Assembly: GCA_964369175.1 (NCBI GenBank)
Contig: CAYJEM010000033.1
Span: forward strand, 1 to 21,678
From: Tannockella sp964369175
Lineage (GTDB): Bacteria > Bacillota_I > Bacilli_A > Erysipelotrichales > Coprobacillaceae
Reading direction: 5' to 3'
DNA: 21,678 nt
The position numbers were made by a program, and so were the translations under genes. This document shows, one piece after another, positions 13,698 through 21,678 of the stretch. The notes below the pieces were generated by a model, which was given only the letters and a program-made list of their open reading frames with translations, searched no databases and was not told the origin of the DNA. How positions within the stretch are numbered: position 1 is the stretch's first letter; each line of letters starts with the position of its first letter.

Positions 13698-15386
13698 ATG
13701 ACACAAAGATGGGCAATATCAAACTTATTATTAAAACAAAATAAAATATCGTTTGATCAGGTCAAAGAAGTGCAACGTAATTCACTAGAAAAATCTTTAA
13801 CAGAACAAGAGTCAATTATTGATTTAGGTTTTGTTACAGAAGATGACTTAGTAGAATTATTTGCCACAATATATGGTTATGAAATTGTAAATATTGAACA
13901 AGAACACTTCAATATGGATTGTATTGCTTCTATTTCACAAGATGCTTGTTTGAAATTAGTATCTATACCAGTAAAGTATAGCGAAGATAAAAAAACTATT
14001 ATAATTGTGATTAATGACCCTACAAATATTACTGCACTAGAAGCTATTAAATTGCATTTTACAGGTTATAGTATTGATTTTAAGCTTGCGCCTAGAACAA
14101 AAATTATAAATGTAATTCATTTAATCTATTCTAAGCAAAGTAGTGAGGTGGCTACTAAAGAACTACAAGAAAATACGGATACTAGAAATGTTGGAAATAC
14201 AGGGTTTCATGCTTTAGAAACAGAACGTGATGAACCAATAATCAAATTAACAAACTCAATCTTAACAGAATCGATTATCGCTAAAGCGAGTGATATTCAC
14301 ATTGAACCATTTGAAAAATACATGGCAGTACGTATTCGTGTTGATGGAAGGTTGCGTGATGCTCTAAGATTACCAATTCAAAATTTTCAAGGAATTTGTA
14401 CTCGTTTTAAGTTAATTAGCCAAATGGATATCTCTGAAAAACGTATACCTCAAGAGGGTAGTATTAAAATGAGATACAACTCTAAGAATATTGATATTCG
14501 TGTATCAACACTCCCAAATACATATGGGGAAAAGATTGTAATGCGTATCTTATCTAAAGATAATTTAAATATTCCAAAAGAAAAACTTGGATTTACAAAA
14601 GACAATTTAGATGCAATTAAAAATATGTTAGATAATCCACATGGAATTATTCTAGTTACTGGACCAACCGGTTCAGGTAAAAGTACAACATTATATTCAT
14701 TTTTAAGTGATGTAAAATCAACTGAAAAAGCAATTGTAACAGTAGAAGATCCTGTTGAGTATACAATAGATGGAATCAATCAAACACCAGTAAATGTAAA
14801 ACAAGGGATGACATTCCCCGTTGCCTTACGTAGTATTTTACGTCAAGATCCAGATATTATTATGATTGGAGAGATACGTGATGAAGAAACTGCAGCAATT
14901 GCAATTCGTGCAAGTATCACTGGTCACTTAGTTATGTCTACGTTACACACTAATGATTCAATCTCAACAATATCAAGATTAACAGATATGAATATTGAAC
15001 CTTATCTTTTAGCAGACTCACTACGTGGTGTAATTGCTCAAAGACTACTTAGAAGAGTATGTCCGCATTGTAAGGAAGAGTACTTATCAAGTATTAGTGA
15101 AATGCGTATGCTAAAATTAGGCGCACCAGTTCCACTAGTACAAGCTGTAGGATGCAGTCATTGTAATCATACTGGATATTTAGGACGAGTTGGTGTTTAT
15201 GAGGTATTATCAGTTGATAGACAATTGCGTGTGTTAATTGAAAAAGGTGCCTCGCATGAAGAATTATTGAATCATGCAACGAATAATGGGAATATGAAAT
15301 CATTATCATCCGTTGCTATTGAAAAAGTGCTTGCACACGATACAACGGTTGAAGAATTACAGGAGGTTATGTATGACATACGATAG
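13698..15386 (+). CDS. pilB: Type IV pilus assembly (extension) ATPase PilB
   Basis: 562 residues, beginning 2 bases after pilO. The N-terminal 140 residues are the MshEN/GspE-N type domain (WAISNLLLKQNKISFDQV, then LGFVTEDDLVELFA). The secretion ATPase core has Walker A GPTGSGKST (322-330), the acidic box EDPVEY, Walker B DPDIIMIGEIRD (384-395) and the His box STLHTND. Cysteine pairs CPHC (455-458) and CSHC (486-489) form the zinc site that separates PilB/GspE proteins from PilT. It drives pilin polymerisation from the cytoplasmic face through PilC. The first c-di-GMP-binding motif (R-L-G-x-x-L) reads R-W-A-I-S-N-L here, so nucleotide messenger binding is doubtful. Its last 14 bases overlap pilT. 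Confidence 0.97.
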   Translation: MTQRWAISNLLLKQNKISFDQVKEVQRNSLEKSLTEQESIIDLGFVTEDDLVELFATIYGYEIVNIEQEHFNMDCIASISQDACLKLVSIPVKYSEDKKTIIIVINDPTNITALEAIKLHFTGYSIDFKLAPRTKIINVIHLIYSKQSSEVATKELQENTDTRNVGNTGFHALETERDEPIIKLTNSILTESIIAKASDIHIEPFEKYMAVRIRVDGRLRDALRLPIQNFQGICTRFKLISQMDISEKRIPQEGSIKMRYNSKNIDIRVSTLPNTYGEKIVMRILSKDNLNIPKEKLGFTKDNLDAIKNMLDNPHGIILVTGPTGSGKSTTLYSFLSDVKSTEKAIVTVEDPVEYTIDGINQTPVNVKQGMTFPVALRSILRQDPDIIMIGEIRDEETAAIAIRASITGHLVMSTLHTNDSISTISRLTDMNIEPYLLADSLRGVIAQRLLRRVCPHCKEEYLSSISEMRMLKLGAPVPLVQAVGCSHCNHTGYLGRVGVYEVLSVDRQLRVLIEKGASHEELLNHATNNGNMKSLSSVAIEKVLAHDTTVEELQEVMYDIR

Positions 15387-16497
15387 GGAATTTACAGGTG
15401 ATAGTTATAAATATTATATAATGTTAAAGGGAATGTTAAATAGTATTAAGAGTGCTAATGCAAGTGACTTACACTTAACAGCTGGAAGTCATCCAGCTGT
15501 TCGTATTCGCTCTGAAATTATGGTGTTATCAGCTTTTCCAGTAATGACTGAAAATACAACAAAAAATATAGCTTATATGCTATTAACAAAATTTACAAAT
15601 CATTCTAAGGATAGTATTGAAGATATAAGCGAAATTGATTTGGCTTTCAGTATTCCAGAAATTGGTCGTTTTCGTGTAAATATCTTTAAACAAAGTGGAA
15701 CATATGCACTAGCAATACGTTCATTACCACTAGAGATAAGAACTTTTGAAGAACTTAATTTACCAAATGTAATTAAGCAATTTGCATATAAAGCAAACGG
15801 TCTTGTGCTAGTTACTGGACCAACTGGATCTGGAAAGAGTACAACGTTAGCAGCATTAATCAACTTAATTAATAGTACTAGAAATTGTCACATTATTACC
15901 ATTGAAGATCCAGTAGAGTATGTTCATGACAATGAACTTTCTATTGTTTCACAAAGAGAAGTAGGTGTTGATACAAAAAGTTTTAATGCAGCTCTTCGAA
16001 GTGCTTTACGTCAAGATCCAGATGTTATTTTAGTTGGGGAAATGCGTGACCCTGAAACAATCTCGATTGCACTTTCAGCAGCCGAAACAGGACACTTAGT
16101 GCTTTCAACATTACATACAGTAGGTGCTGCAAAGACAATCGATAGAATTGTTGATTCATTTAGTCCAGAAAAGCAACATCAAATTCGTTACCAGTTATCA
16201 ACAGTGTTACAAGGTGTTGTCTCACAAGTGATGATTCCTAAAAAGGATGTGGCTGGTTGTACGGTTGCAACGGAAATAATGATGGTTAATAATGCAATAG
16301 CGAACTTAATTAGAGAAAATAAACCACATCAAATATTAAATGTAATGCAAACAAATACAGAAGCTGGAATGATTACACTAGATCAAAATCTTGAACGTTT
16401 AGTTAGAAGTAATGAAATAAGTCTAGAAGATGCACTTACAAAATGTCAAAACGAACAAATGTTTAAGAAAAGCATTGATGGATTGGGAGGTTTTTAG
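15373..16497 (+). CDS. pilT: Type IV pilus retraction ATPase PilT
   Basis: 374 residues from ATG 15373, which sits 6 bases after AGGAGG (15361-15366). Longer in-frame starts further upstream lack such a site and lie within pilB. The N-terminal PAS-like part has the family sequence ASDLHLTAGSHPAVRIRSE. The core shows Walker A GPTGSGKST (149-157), the acidic box EDPVEYVHDN, Walker B DPDVILVGEMRD and the His box STLHT. Near the C-terminus AIANLIRE corresponds to the AIRNLIRE motif required for retraction in PilT proteins. There is no zinc cysteine quartet. PilT depolymerises the pilus, giving twitching, tight adhesion or DNA uptake. Its presence implies that this is a dynamic pilus and not a static secretion pseudopilus. 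The 14-base overlap with pilB suggests coupled translation. Confidence 0.97.
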   Translation: MTYDREFTGDSYKYYIMLKGMLNSIKSANASDLHLTAGSHPAVRIRSEIMVLSAFPVMTENTTKNIAYMLLTKFTNHSKDSIEDISEIDLAFSIPEIGRFRVNIFKQSGTYALAIRSLPLEIRTFEELNLPNVIKQFAYKANGLVLVTGPTGSGKSTTLAALINLINSTRNCHIITIEDPVEYVHDNELSIVSQREVGVDTKSFNAALRSALRQDPDVILVGEMRDPETISIALSAAETGHLVLSTLHTVGAAKTIDRIVDSFSPEKQHQIRYQLSTVLQGVVSQVMIPKKDVAGCTVATEIMMVNNAIANLIRENKPHQILNVMQTNTEAGMITLDQNLERLVRSNEISLEDALTKCQNEQMFKKSIDGLGGF

Positions 16498-16500
16498 TAA

Positions 16501-17697
16501 ATGTTAACTTTCAATTATCAATCTGTTAATAGAGACGGAGAAATTACTAAAGCAAAAGGTATAGCTTTAAATAAAGAAGCACTAATTGAAGAATTAGGTG
16601 CTAAAGGAGAAATCGTATTAAAGTGTTCTCGTTCATATGATATTCATCAAATTCTTGGAATAACTGGTGTAAAGTTAAATGATATTATTATCTTTACAAG
16701 ACAGTTAGCGGTAATGATGCAAGCTGGTATTAATTTACAGTCAAGTTTGGATCTGATATCTCAAAGTACAGAGAATGAAAAATTACGTTATGAGTTAGGA
16801 AATATTTTAGATGATCTAAAACAAGGACGTCCTCTTTCAGAAGGAATGTTACGTACTGGAGTATTTGATAATTTTCTAGTTGGATTAATTAAGATTGCTG
16901 AAGTAAGTGGTTCTATAGATGAAGTAATGGAACGTGCTGCTGAATATTATGAAAAAGAAGGGGTGCTTCGTAAAAAAATTATAGGTGCCTTAATGTATCC
17001 AATAATTTTACTAGTATTATCAGTTGTTGTTGTTACCTTCTTAATATTGACTGTTGTTCCAATGTTTTCATCAATGTTTAAAGATATGGGGATGGCAGAG
17101 TTGCCAGCTGCATCACAAATTGTTATGGGTATAAGTGAATTCTTACAAAGTTATGGATTTATTCTTTTAGGATTAATTATAGCTGGTATTATAGCACTAA
17201 TACGATTCTTTAAAATAGAAGTAAACAAGAAAAAACTAGATAAGTGGTTATTAGATTTACCAAAACTTGGATTACTAATTAAAAAAATAAATGGTGCCCG
17301 TTTTGCCCGTAGTATGGACTTACTATTAAAAAGTGGAGTTACCATTATGGAGTCATTTGAATTAATTGACTGGATTGTAAGTAACTTAGAAATCAGAGAA
17401 AGATTAAATAAATCACGTGAAGTTGTAGTAGCCGGGCAAACATATGCAAAAGCACTTCAACAAGCCGATTCATTTCCAGATATTCTTGTGAACATGGTAC
17501 GTGTTGGGGAAGAAACTGGGTCATTAGAGACGGTATTAGATAAAACTTCAACGTTCTTTGAGCAAGAGGCAGAATCTGCAATTGATACTTTCATTCGTAT
17601 TTTGGAACCAATTATATTAGCATTTATCGGAATATTAATATTGTTTATCATTTTAGCAGTATTTTTACCAATGTTTGAATTATATAACAGTTTATAG
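16501..17697 (+). CDS. pilC: Type IV pilus inner-membrane platform protein PilC
   Basis: 398 residues, 3 bases after pilT, with GGGAGG (16485-16490) inside the pilT end. It has the two GspF-type helical repeats: the first with FTRQLAVMMQAGINLQSSLD and the second with RFARSMDLLLKSGVTIMESF, each followed by the G(R/Q)xxxxAL and (E/V)(E/G)xxGS(I/L) parts (KIAEVSGSIDEVM; RVGEETGSLETVL). Membrane helices lie at about 160-188, 214-240 and at the C-terminus (ILAFIGILILFIILAVFLPM). PilC is the rotor-like platform on which PilB and PilT act. Length and organisation are normal for the family. Confidence 0.97.
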   Translation: MLTFNYQSVNRDGEITKAKGIALNKEALIEELGAKGEIVLKCSRSYDIHQILGITGVKLNDIIIFTRQLAVMMQAGINLQSSLDLISQSTENEKLRYELGNILDDLKQGRPLSEGMLRTGVFDNFLVGLIKIAEVSGSIDEVMERAAEYYEKEGVLRKKIIGALMYPIILLVLSVVVVTFLILTVVPMFSSMFKDMGMAELPAASQIVMGISEFLQSYGFILLGLIIAGIIALIRFFKIEVNKKKLDKWLLDLPKLGLLIKKINGARFARSMDLLLKSGVTIMESFELIDWIVSNLEIRERLNKSREVVVAGQTYAKALQQADSFPDILVNMVRVGEETGSLETVLDKTSTFFEQEAESAIDTFIRILEPIILAFIGILILFIILAVFLPMFELYNSL

Positions 17698-17707
17698 GAG
17701 TAGAAAA

Positions 17708-18484
17708 ATGTTACAAATTATATTATTTATCTATGGAATTGTCATAGGATCATATTTAAATGTAGTAGTTTATAAATACATAAGTAATGAAAAATCATCA
17801 CGTGCAAGATCGAAATGTCCAAATTGTAATCACAAATTAAGCTATTTAGATCTAATTCCAGTATTTGGTTATCTAGTTTTAGGTGGAAAGTGTAGGTATT
17901 GTAAAGAGAAAATTTCTCTTCAATACCCACTTGTTGAATTAGCAGGTGGATTCGTGTTTTTACTTGTTGGAAGTCATATTAATATGATTTCGATAGATTT
18001 ATTTATTACATTAGCATTCTTTGCATTATTGCTTACTATCTTTATTATTGACCTAAAAATAATGATTATTCCAGATAAGTATGTAATCATGACAGCATTA
18101 CTTGCAATAATACATCAATTACTAATAAATCCAATTACACTTGATACATTTCTAAATATGCTTATTGGAGCACTGAGTATTAGTGGTGCTTTAATGATTA
18201 TTTATTTAATTGGTTTATTTGGGTTTAATAAGGAAGTTTTAGGATTAGGTGATGTAAAATTATATATATCAATTGGTTTGTTTTTAGGATTTCCAAGTGT
18301 TGGATTAAGTTTTTTAATTACAGTGCTTATTGGAGGTATTGTTGCAATATTTATTTTAATTGCTTGCCGTCATAAAAAAGAACCAAAAGAGATGCCACTA
18401 GGACCATTTATTTGTCTTGCAACATTAATTGTATATTTGTATGGTCCCCAAATCATAGATATGTATATAGGTTTATTTATATAG
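17708..18484 (+). CDS. pilD: Prepilin peptidase / N-methyltransferase PilD
   Basis: 258 residues from the ATG at 17708, 7 bases after AGGAG (17696-17700). A longer in-frame start at 17675 lies inside pilC and has no binding site. The N-terminal methyltransferase part keeps the four cysteines C37-x2-C40 and C62-x2-C65. The two aspartates of the GxGD-type membrane aspartyl protease are present: Asp115 in IIDLKIMIIPD and Asp182 in GLGDVKL. About eight membrane helices are visible. It cuts the leader of all five prepilin-like proteins in this operon after glycine and methylates the new N-terminus. Length is normal. Confidence 0.96.
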   Translation: MLQIILFIYGIVIGSYLNVVVYKYISNEKSSRARSKCPNCNHKLSYLDLIPVFGYLVLGGKCRYCKEKISLQYPLVELAGGFVFLLVGSHINMISIDLFITLAFFALLLTIFIIDLKIMIIPDKYVIMTALLAIIHQLLINPITLDTFLNMLIGALSISGALMIIYLIGLFGFNKEVLGLGDVKLYISIGLFLGFPSVGLSFLITVLIGGIVAIFILIACRHKKEPKEMPLGPFICLATLIVYLYGPQIIDMYIGLFI

Positions 18485-18499
18485 AGGAGGAAGCTTGGT

Positions 18500-21400
18500 A
18501 TGAAATTAAAAAACAACCAAAAAGGGATGACGTTACTAGAAACCTTAGTAGCTGTGCTTGTTTTATCGATATTTTCAATTGTAACTTTCACAACCTTTAA
18601 TTATTCTTTAAGTGCCAATGATACAGCTGATAAAATAGCCCATGTAGAAAAAATTAAAAATGAAGTATTAGAACAATTTCAAGCAAATCCTGCAAGAAGT
18701 GATTTACTTCCAATAATGCCACAAGGGTCTACAAAACTGAATGAGGATGCATATAGTGTTCTATATAATGGTGGATATAAAGATACAAATAACGAAAATG
18801 AAGCCATAATTAAAATGGACTTTCTGCGCTCTTATGATAGTGAAAATCGTGATGGATTCTTAATCGATTCAAAAGAAACGATTATGGAAGTCTTGGTGTA
18901 TACTAAAGAAAATGTTGGTGGACTGCCAACTTGGACTCTATTTGCTTCAACAATCACTGATGGTACATCAAAGATTAGTGCTTTTCAATTTACTGATGAT
19001 AGTGGTGGAGCAGGACTAACGACTAAAACGATAGAGATTATAGGTCAAGGGGCACAATTAACATTTGAATCACAACAAGGAAGTACGATACTTTTATCAA
19101 ATGTATCACATGATACTACGGTAGAAACAATACTATCATCAATCACAATAACACCAGAAGATGGGGCAATTTTATCATCTAGAAAGATTGAAATCTATAA
19201 CCCGGACATTGGTGAATGGGAAGAGATGATAAGTCCTGAATTTCCAAGAGTTGATTATGTGCAACTTCGTATCCGTTATGATGTAGATCAATTGTTAGGA
19301 TTAGAACTGTTAATCCCAAGTTATTTAAGTGCTAGTAATTTAGAAACAATTAGTAGTATTGACACGGTTCCATTTCTTGCTAATGCATTAGAGTATTCAG
19401 AGCTTTCAATTGAGAGTTTTTTATCAATATATGAAAAAGCAAATTACTCTAGTATTTTTAAAGGTAATGTAGATGGAGTTAATATCGACTATAAAGATAT
19501 TATTTGGACAAATACATCTGATACGCGAGATGTCATCACTTACAGTGATTTAGAGAGCGGGGTATCATTATTATCCCCTGATGGTTCTATTAACGTAGAA
19601 AGATTTAAAGGAAATACATATATCGCATCTGTAAATAGTGATGTACTTGATAGAAATACATTAGCAGTAAAGGTAACAGGTTTAGATGTTAGTTTGGTTG
19701 CTGGTGAAAGTGATATAATCACATTTGTTGATTATTTTGCTCCTTCACAGAAAATCACAAATACAGAACTTGCAAAGCTAATTTATAAAGATGGTAAAAA
19801 TATAACATCAATGTATGTAGTAGAAGATAATGTACTTATGAATGCAGCAACCTATACAGATAATTTTGTAAATGAAGCAGATAATATTACATCATCTTTT
19901 GAAAACAGTGGCTATATTATAAAAGATGACACCTCGATACAGTTCGATTACTCTAAAAATGCAGTATCATTAAATGTTGTTACAAGTAAAAATGGTGTAA
20001 ATACATCAGATGAATTTTCAATTGTAATTGCTGAGGGTCAAAAACTTACTTCAACAATTATTAATGCAGCAATTGTAAATCAGCTAGGTGTATCAGCTGA
20101 TGTTATGACGCTGTATAGCGATTATACATTCAATGGAGCATATATTAATGAAAAGAATTATTTTAATAGTGAAATATCAAAAGATTTAGATGAAAAAACG
20201 CTTATATTGAAATATGAGAAGCCTGATAAAGCTATGGACGTTCAATTTGTTATTGATGCAAGAGAACTACCAGACAACTTCACTTCAGCATCACAAAGTG
20301 AAGTGTATTTAGAAGATGTGCATGGTAAAATTCAAGCAAGAATTAGTGGCAATGTACAACAAATACAATCAAATCCAACAGCAAAAACTGAATCGTATAT
20401 TTATGAAACATATGATATTAAGTACTCAGTTGAAGGAAGCGTTTTAGATGAAATAGCTAGTACATCAGAGCTAAAAGAAACGCTTGCTAACGTATACAAT
20501 CGTGGCAATTATGATGGTGTAAATATCTCAGTCAGTATCAAATATAATTATGTTGATATTTATGATGCATATATTAATGGTGGTCATAAGTTTAATATTG
20601 GAAATGCTTCGTTGAATAGTTCAACTATGTCAACGTCGTTTAGTACTCGTACAAGTGCGCTTTTCTATACAAATAGTCAACAAAATTCATTTGGATTAAA
20701 AGATATAACTGGGTTAGAAACAATCTATAATACAAACATTACCTCTATGAAAGAAACGGTATCAGTTCCAAACAAAAATGGAGAAACAAAAAATGTTACT
20801 GAAGCAACAGTTATTTTAGATGTGTCTAATATTGTTACTGAAAATGACGTAACAAATGTTGGAGCTTTACACAGTTTAGAAACTGGGCGCCAAGATTTAC
20901 AAGTTGGAATTGTAGAAAGAGGCGATAGTGGTGTATTTGACTTTGTATATTATGAAGAGGGAAATCCAAATAATCTGATGATTGATGATAGTGATAGAAC
21001 CAAACTTGAATTAGGAGGAATTACCCACTTAGATAAATTAACAATTATCGTGTACCGTGCAGAAGATACAACCCATGCTAGTTCATTAAATAACTATTAT
21101 GGAGTTTGGACGCCTGGTATAAAAGCAACAACAAAATCAAGAGTAGCAGATAATTCAAGTAGTATTATTGAAGCTAATGATTTATTTAAAACAAAAAATG
21201 TATATTCAGGTATTCAAGAAGCACCTGGAAGTATCCAAATTGGTTCTGTGGAAGTAGTAATGGCAACAGGAATGTCTGGTTCATATGGTAATGATATAGA
21301 AGGACAAATTAATCCGTTAACACCAAATGGAGATAATTCAGCTGGTATACTTATCCCAGGAACTAGTGGGAGCAATTTAATATATGGCCGCAATGAATTA

Positions 21401-21580
21401 CCAGCTATGGATGTACCATTCACTGATCCAAGTGGAACATCATCAATTTATACAAATATCGCTAATTTATTCGGTGATACAGGTGATTTATTAACATCAT
21501 GGACCAAAGCAGAGGCAGTATCTGGTGGCGGAAATATAACATATCCATCCCTAGTTGGAGGGATAGAGTTTAATAAATAA
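18500..21580 (+). CDS. Giant PilV/GspI-like minor pilin, probable tip adhesin or effector
   Basis: 1026 residues. The start at 18500 has GAGGAGG (18484-18490) before it. MKLKNNQKG is followed by MTLLETLVAVLVLSIFSIVT: cleavage after Gly9, Met at +1 and Glu at +5, exactly the GspI/PilV style (GMTLLEVLVAL). Ordinary members have 120-200 residues; here about 850 extra residues follow. They are beta-rich, with many Thr/Ser/Asn, no cysteine that I can find, no second membrane helix, no wall-sorting signal and no obvious MIDAS. Short related phrases such as DGVNI(D/S) recur but no clear repeat unit. It is likely a modular pilin, a pilin helix with a large grafted exported part displayed at the pilus tip, as described for Streptococcus sanguinis PilB and PilC. 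The binding target cannot be read. It is the last gene of the operon. Confidence 0.8.
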   Translation: MKLKNNQKGMTLLETLVAVLVLSIFSIVTFTTFNYSLSANDTADKIAHVEKIKNEVLEQFQANPARSDLLPIMPQGSTKLNEDAYSVLYNGGYKDTNNENEAIIKMDFLRSYDSENRDGFLIDSKETIMEVLVYTKENVGGLPTWTLFASTITDGTSKISAFQFTDDSGGAGLTTKTIEIIGQGAQLTFESQQGSTILLSNVSHDTTVETILSSITITPEDGAILSSRKIEIYNPDIGEWEEMISPEFPRVDYVQLRIRYDVDQLLGLELLIPSYLSASNLETISSIDTVPFLANALEYSELSIESFLSIYEKANYSSIFKGNVDGVNIDYKDIIWTNTSDTRDVITYSDLESGVSLLSPDGSINVERFKGNTYIASVNSDVLDRNTLAVKVTGLDVSLVAGESDIITFVDYFAPSQKITNTELAKLIYKDGKNITSMYVVEDNVLMNAATYTDNFVNEADNITSSFENSGYIIKDDTSIQFDYSKNAVSLNVVTSKNGVNTSDEFSIVIAEGQKLTSTIINAAIVNQLGVSADVMTLYSDYTFNGAYINEKNYFNSEISKDLDEKTLILKYEKPDKAMDVQFVIDARELPDNFTSASQSEVYLEDVHGKIQARISGNVQQIQSNPTAKTESYIYETYDIKYSVEGSVLDEIASTSELKETLANVYNRGNYDGVNISVSIKYNYVDIYDAYINGGHKFNIGNASLNSSTMSTSFSTRTSALFYTNSQQNSFGLKDITGLETIYNTNITSMKETVSVPNKNGETKNVTEATVILDVSNIVTENDVTNVGALHSLETGRQDLQVGIVERGDSGVFDFVYYEEGNPNNLMIDDSDRTKLELGGITHLDKLTIIVYRAEDTTHASSLNNYYGVWTPGIKATTKSRVADNSSSIIEANDLFKTKNVYSGIQEAPGSIQIGSVEVVMATGMSGSYGNDIEGQINPLTPNGDNSAGILIPGTSGSNLIYGRNELPAMDVPFTDPSGTSSIYTNIANLFGDTGDLLTSWTKAEAVSGGGNITYPSLVGGIEFNK

Positions 21581-21611
21581 TGTAAATACACAAGAATTTA
21601 AGTGTATATTG

Positions 21612-21653
21612 AGAGACAAATAACTTTTATTTAGTTATTTTGTCTCTTTTTTA
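21612..21653 (+). terminator. Terminator of the pilus operon
   Basis: agagacaaataac (21612-21624) pairs with gttattttgtctct (21634-21647, one bulged T), followed by a run of T residues (21647-21652). It starts 31 bases after the last stop codon. The remaining bases to 21678 contain nothing that I recognise. Confidence 0.88.
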
Positions 21654-21678
21654 TTTAAGTGTATTTTATATCATAGAT

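Noticed and set aside
15313..15372. Longer start for PilT, 21 codons within pilB.
   Set aside because: No ribosome binding site; ATG 15373 follows AGGAGG by 6 bases and gives a normal N-terminus.
17675..17707. Longer start for PilD inside pilC.
   Set aside because: AGGAG at 17696-17700 points to ATG 17708, which begins directly with the first membrane helix as in other PilD proteins.
21547..21566. Inverted repeat atccct/agggat near the end of the giant pilin gene.
   Set aside because: A 6-base stem within coding sequence with no T-run; the real terminator follows at 21612-21653.
21596..21664. 12-base direct repeat atttaagtgtat on both sides of the final terminator (21596-21607, 21653-21664), as target-site duplication.
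   Set aside because: Only a terminator lies between the copies and no mobile element genes are near; AT-rich chance similarity is more likely.
1..21678. No gene in the window ends with TGA, which might hint at TGA reassigned to tryptophan.
   Set aside because: Tryptophans are encoded by TGG and long frames contain no internal TGA, so the standard code fits. About fifteen genes are too few for the missing TGA stops to mean much in AT-rich DNA.

Overview
The window is AT-rich DNA with a standard genetic code (tryptophan is always TGG, and the long frames are uninterrupted by TGA) and strong AGGAGG-type ribosome binding sites. Two cell-wall-anchored surface proteins with a sortase-type tail and a type IV pilus operon without an outer-membrane secretin or PilP point to a low-GC Gram-positive bacterium (Bacillota, for example an Erysipelotrichia- or Clostridia-like gut or anaerobic species). 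The genus cannot be told from the sequence.

Layout. (1) 1-3651, plus strand: the C-terminal end of one surface protein, then a complete 862-residue surface protein with signal peptide, repeats and InlB-type modules. Both end in the same SPSTGD sorting motif, a hydrophobic helix and a basic tail. (2) 3736-6349, minus strand: a two-gene NatAB-like ABC exporter operon in which the permease is fused to a CPBP (CAAX-type) membrane protease domain. It converges on the surface genes, and each side has its own terminator. (3) 6350-7131: a 782-base divergent intergenic region without a convincing gene. It holds a palindrome near the exporter start, several hairpins, and two near-identical promoter-like segments, each GAAC-N17-CGTCTATATAA behind phased A-tracts. 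These resemble ECF sigma factor promoters and face the pilus operon. (4) 7132-21580, plus strand: an eleven-gene type IV pilus operon ending in a terminator at 21612-21653.

The pilus operon holds, in order: a GspK/PilX-like minor pilin lacking Glu5; the major pilin; two further small prepilins; a PilM-PilN fusion; a PilO carrying a roughly 570-residue N-terminal extension of cadherin-like beta-sandwich modules; the assembly ATPase PilB; the retraction ATPase PilT; the platform protein PilC; the prepilin peptidase PilD; and a 1026-residue PilV/GspI-like giant minor pilin. This is a self-contained machine. PilD processes the prepilins, the PilM-N and PilO proteins with PilC form the membrane platform, PilB extends and PilT retracts, and the K/J/I-like minor pilins probably form the tip with the giant pilin as effector or adhesin. 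Hairpins after the major pilin gene probably leave that transcript more abundant than the rest.

The most unusual points are the rearranged alignment complex (PilM fused to PilN; PilO with large, probably cytosolic, cadherin-like modules), the giant terminal pilin, and the duplicated ECF-like promoter. No transposase, CRISPR array, rRNA or tRNA was seen.
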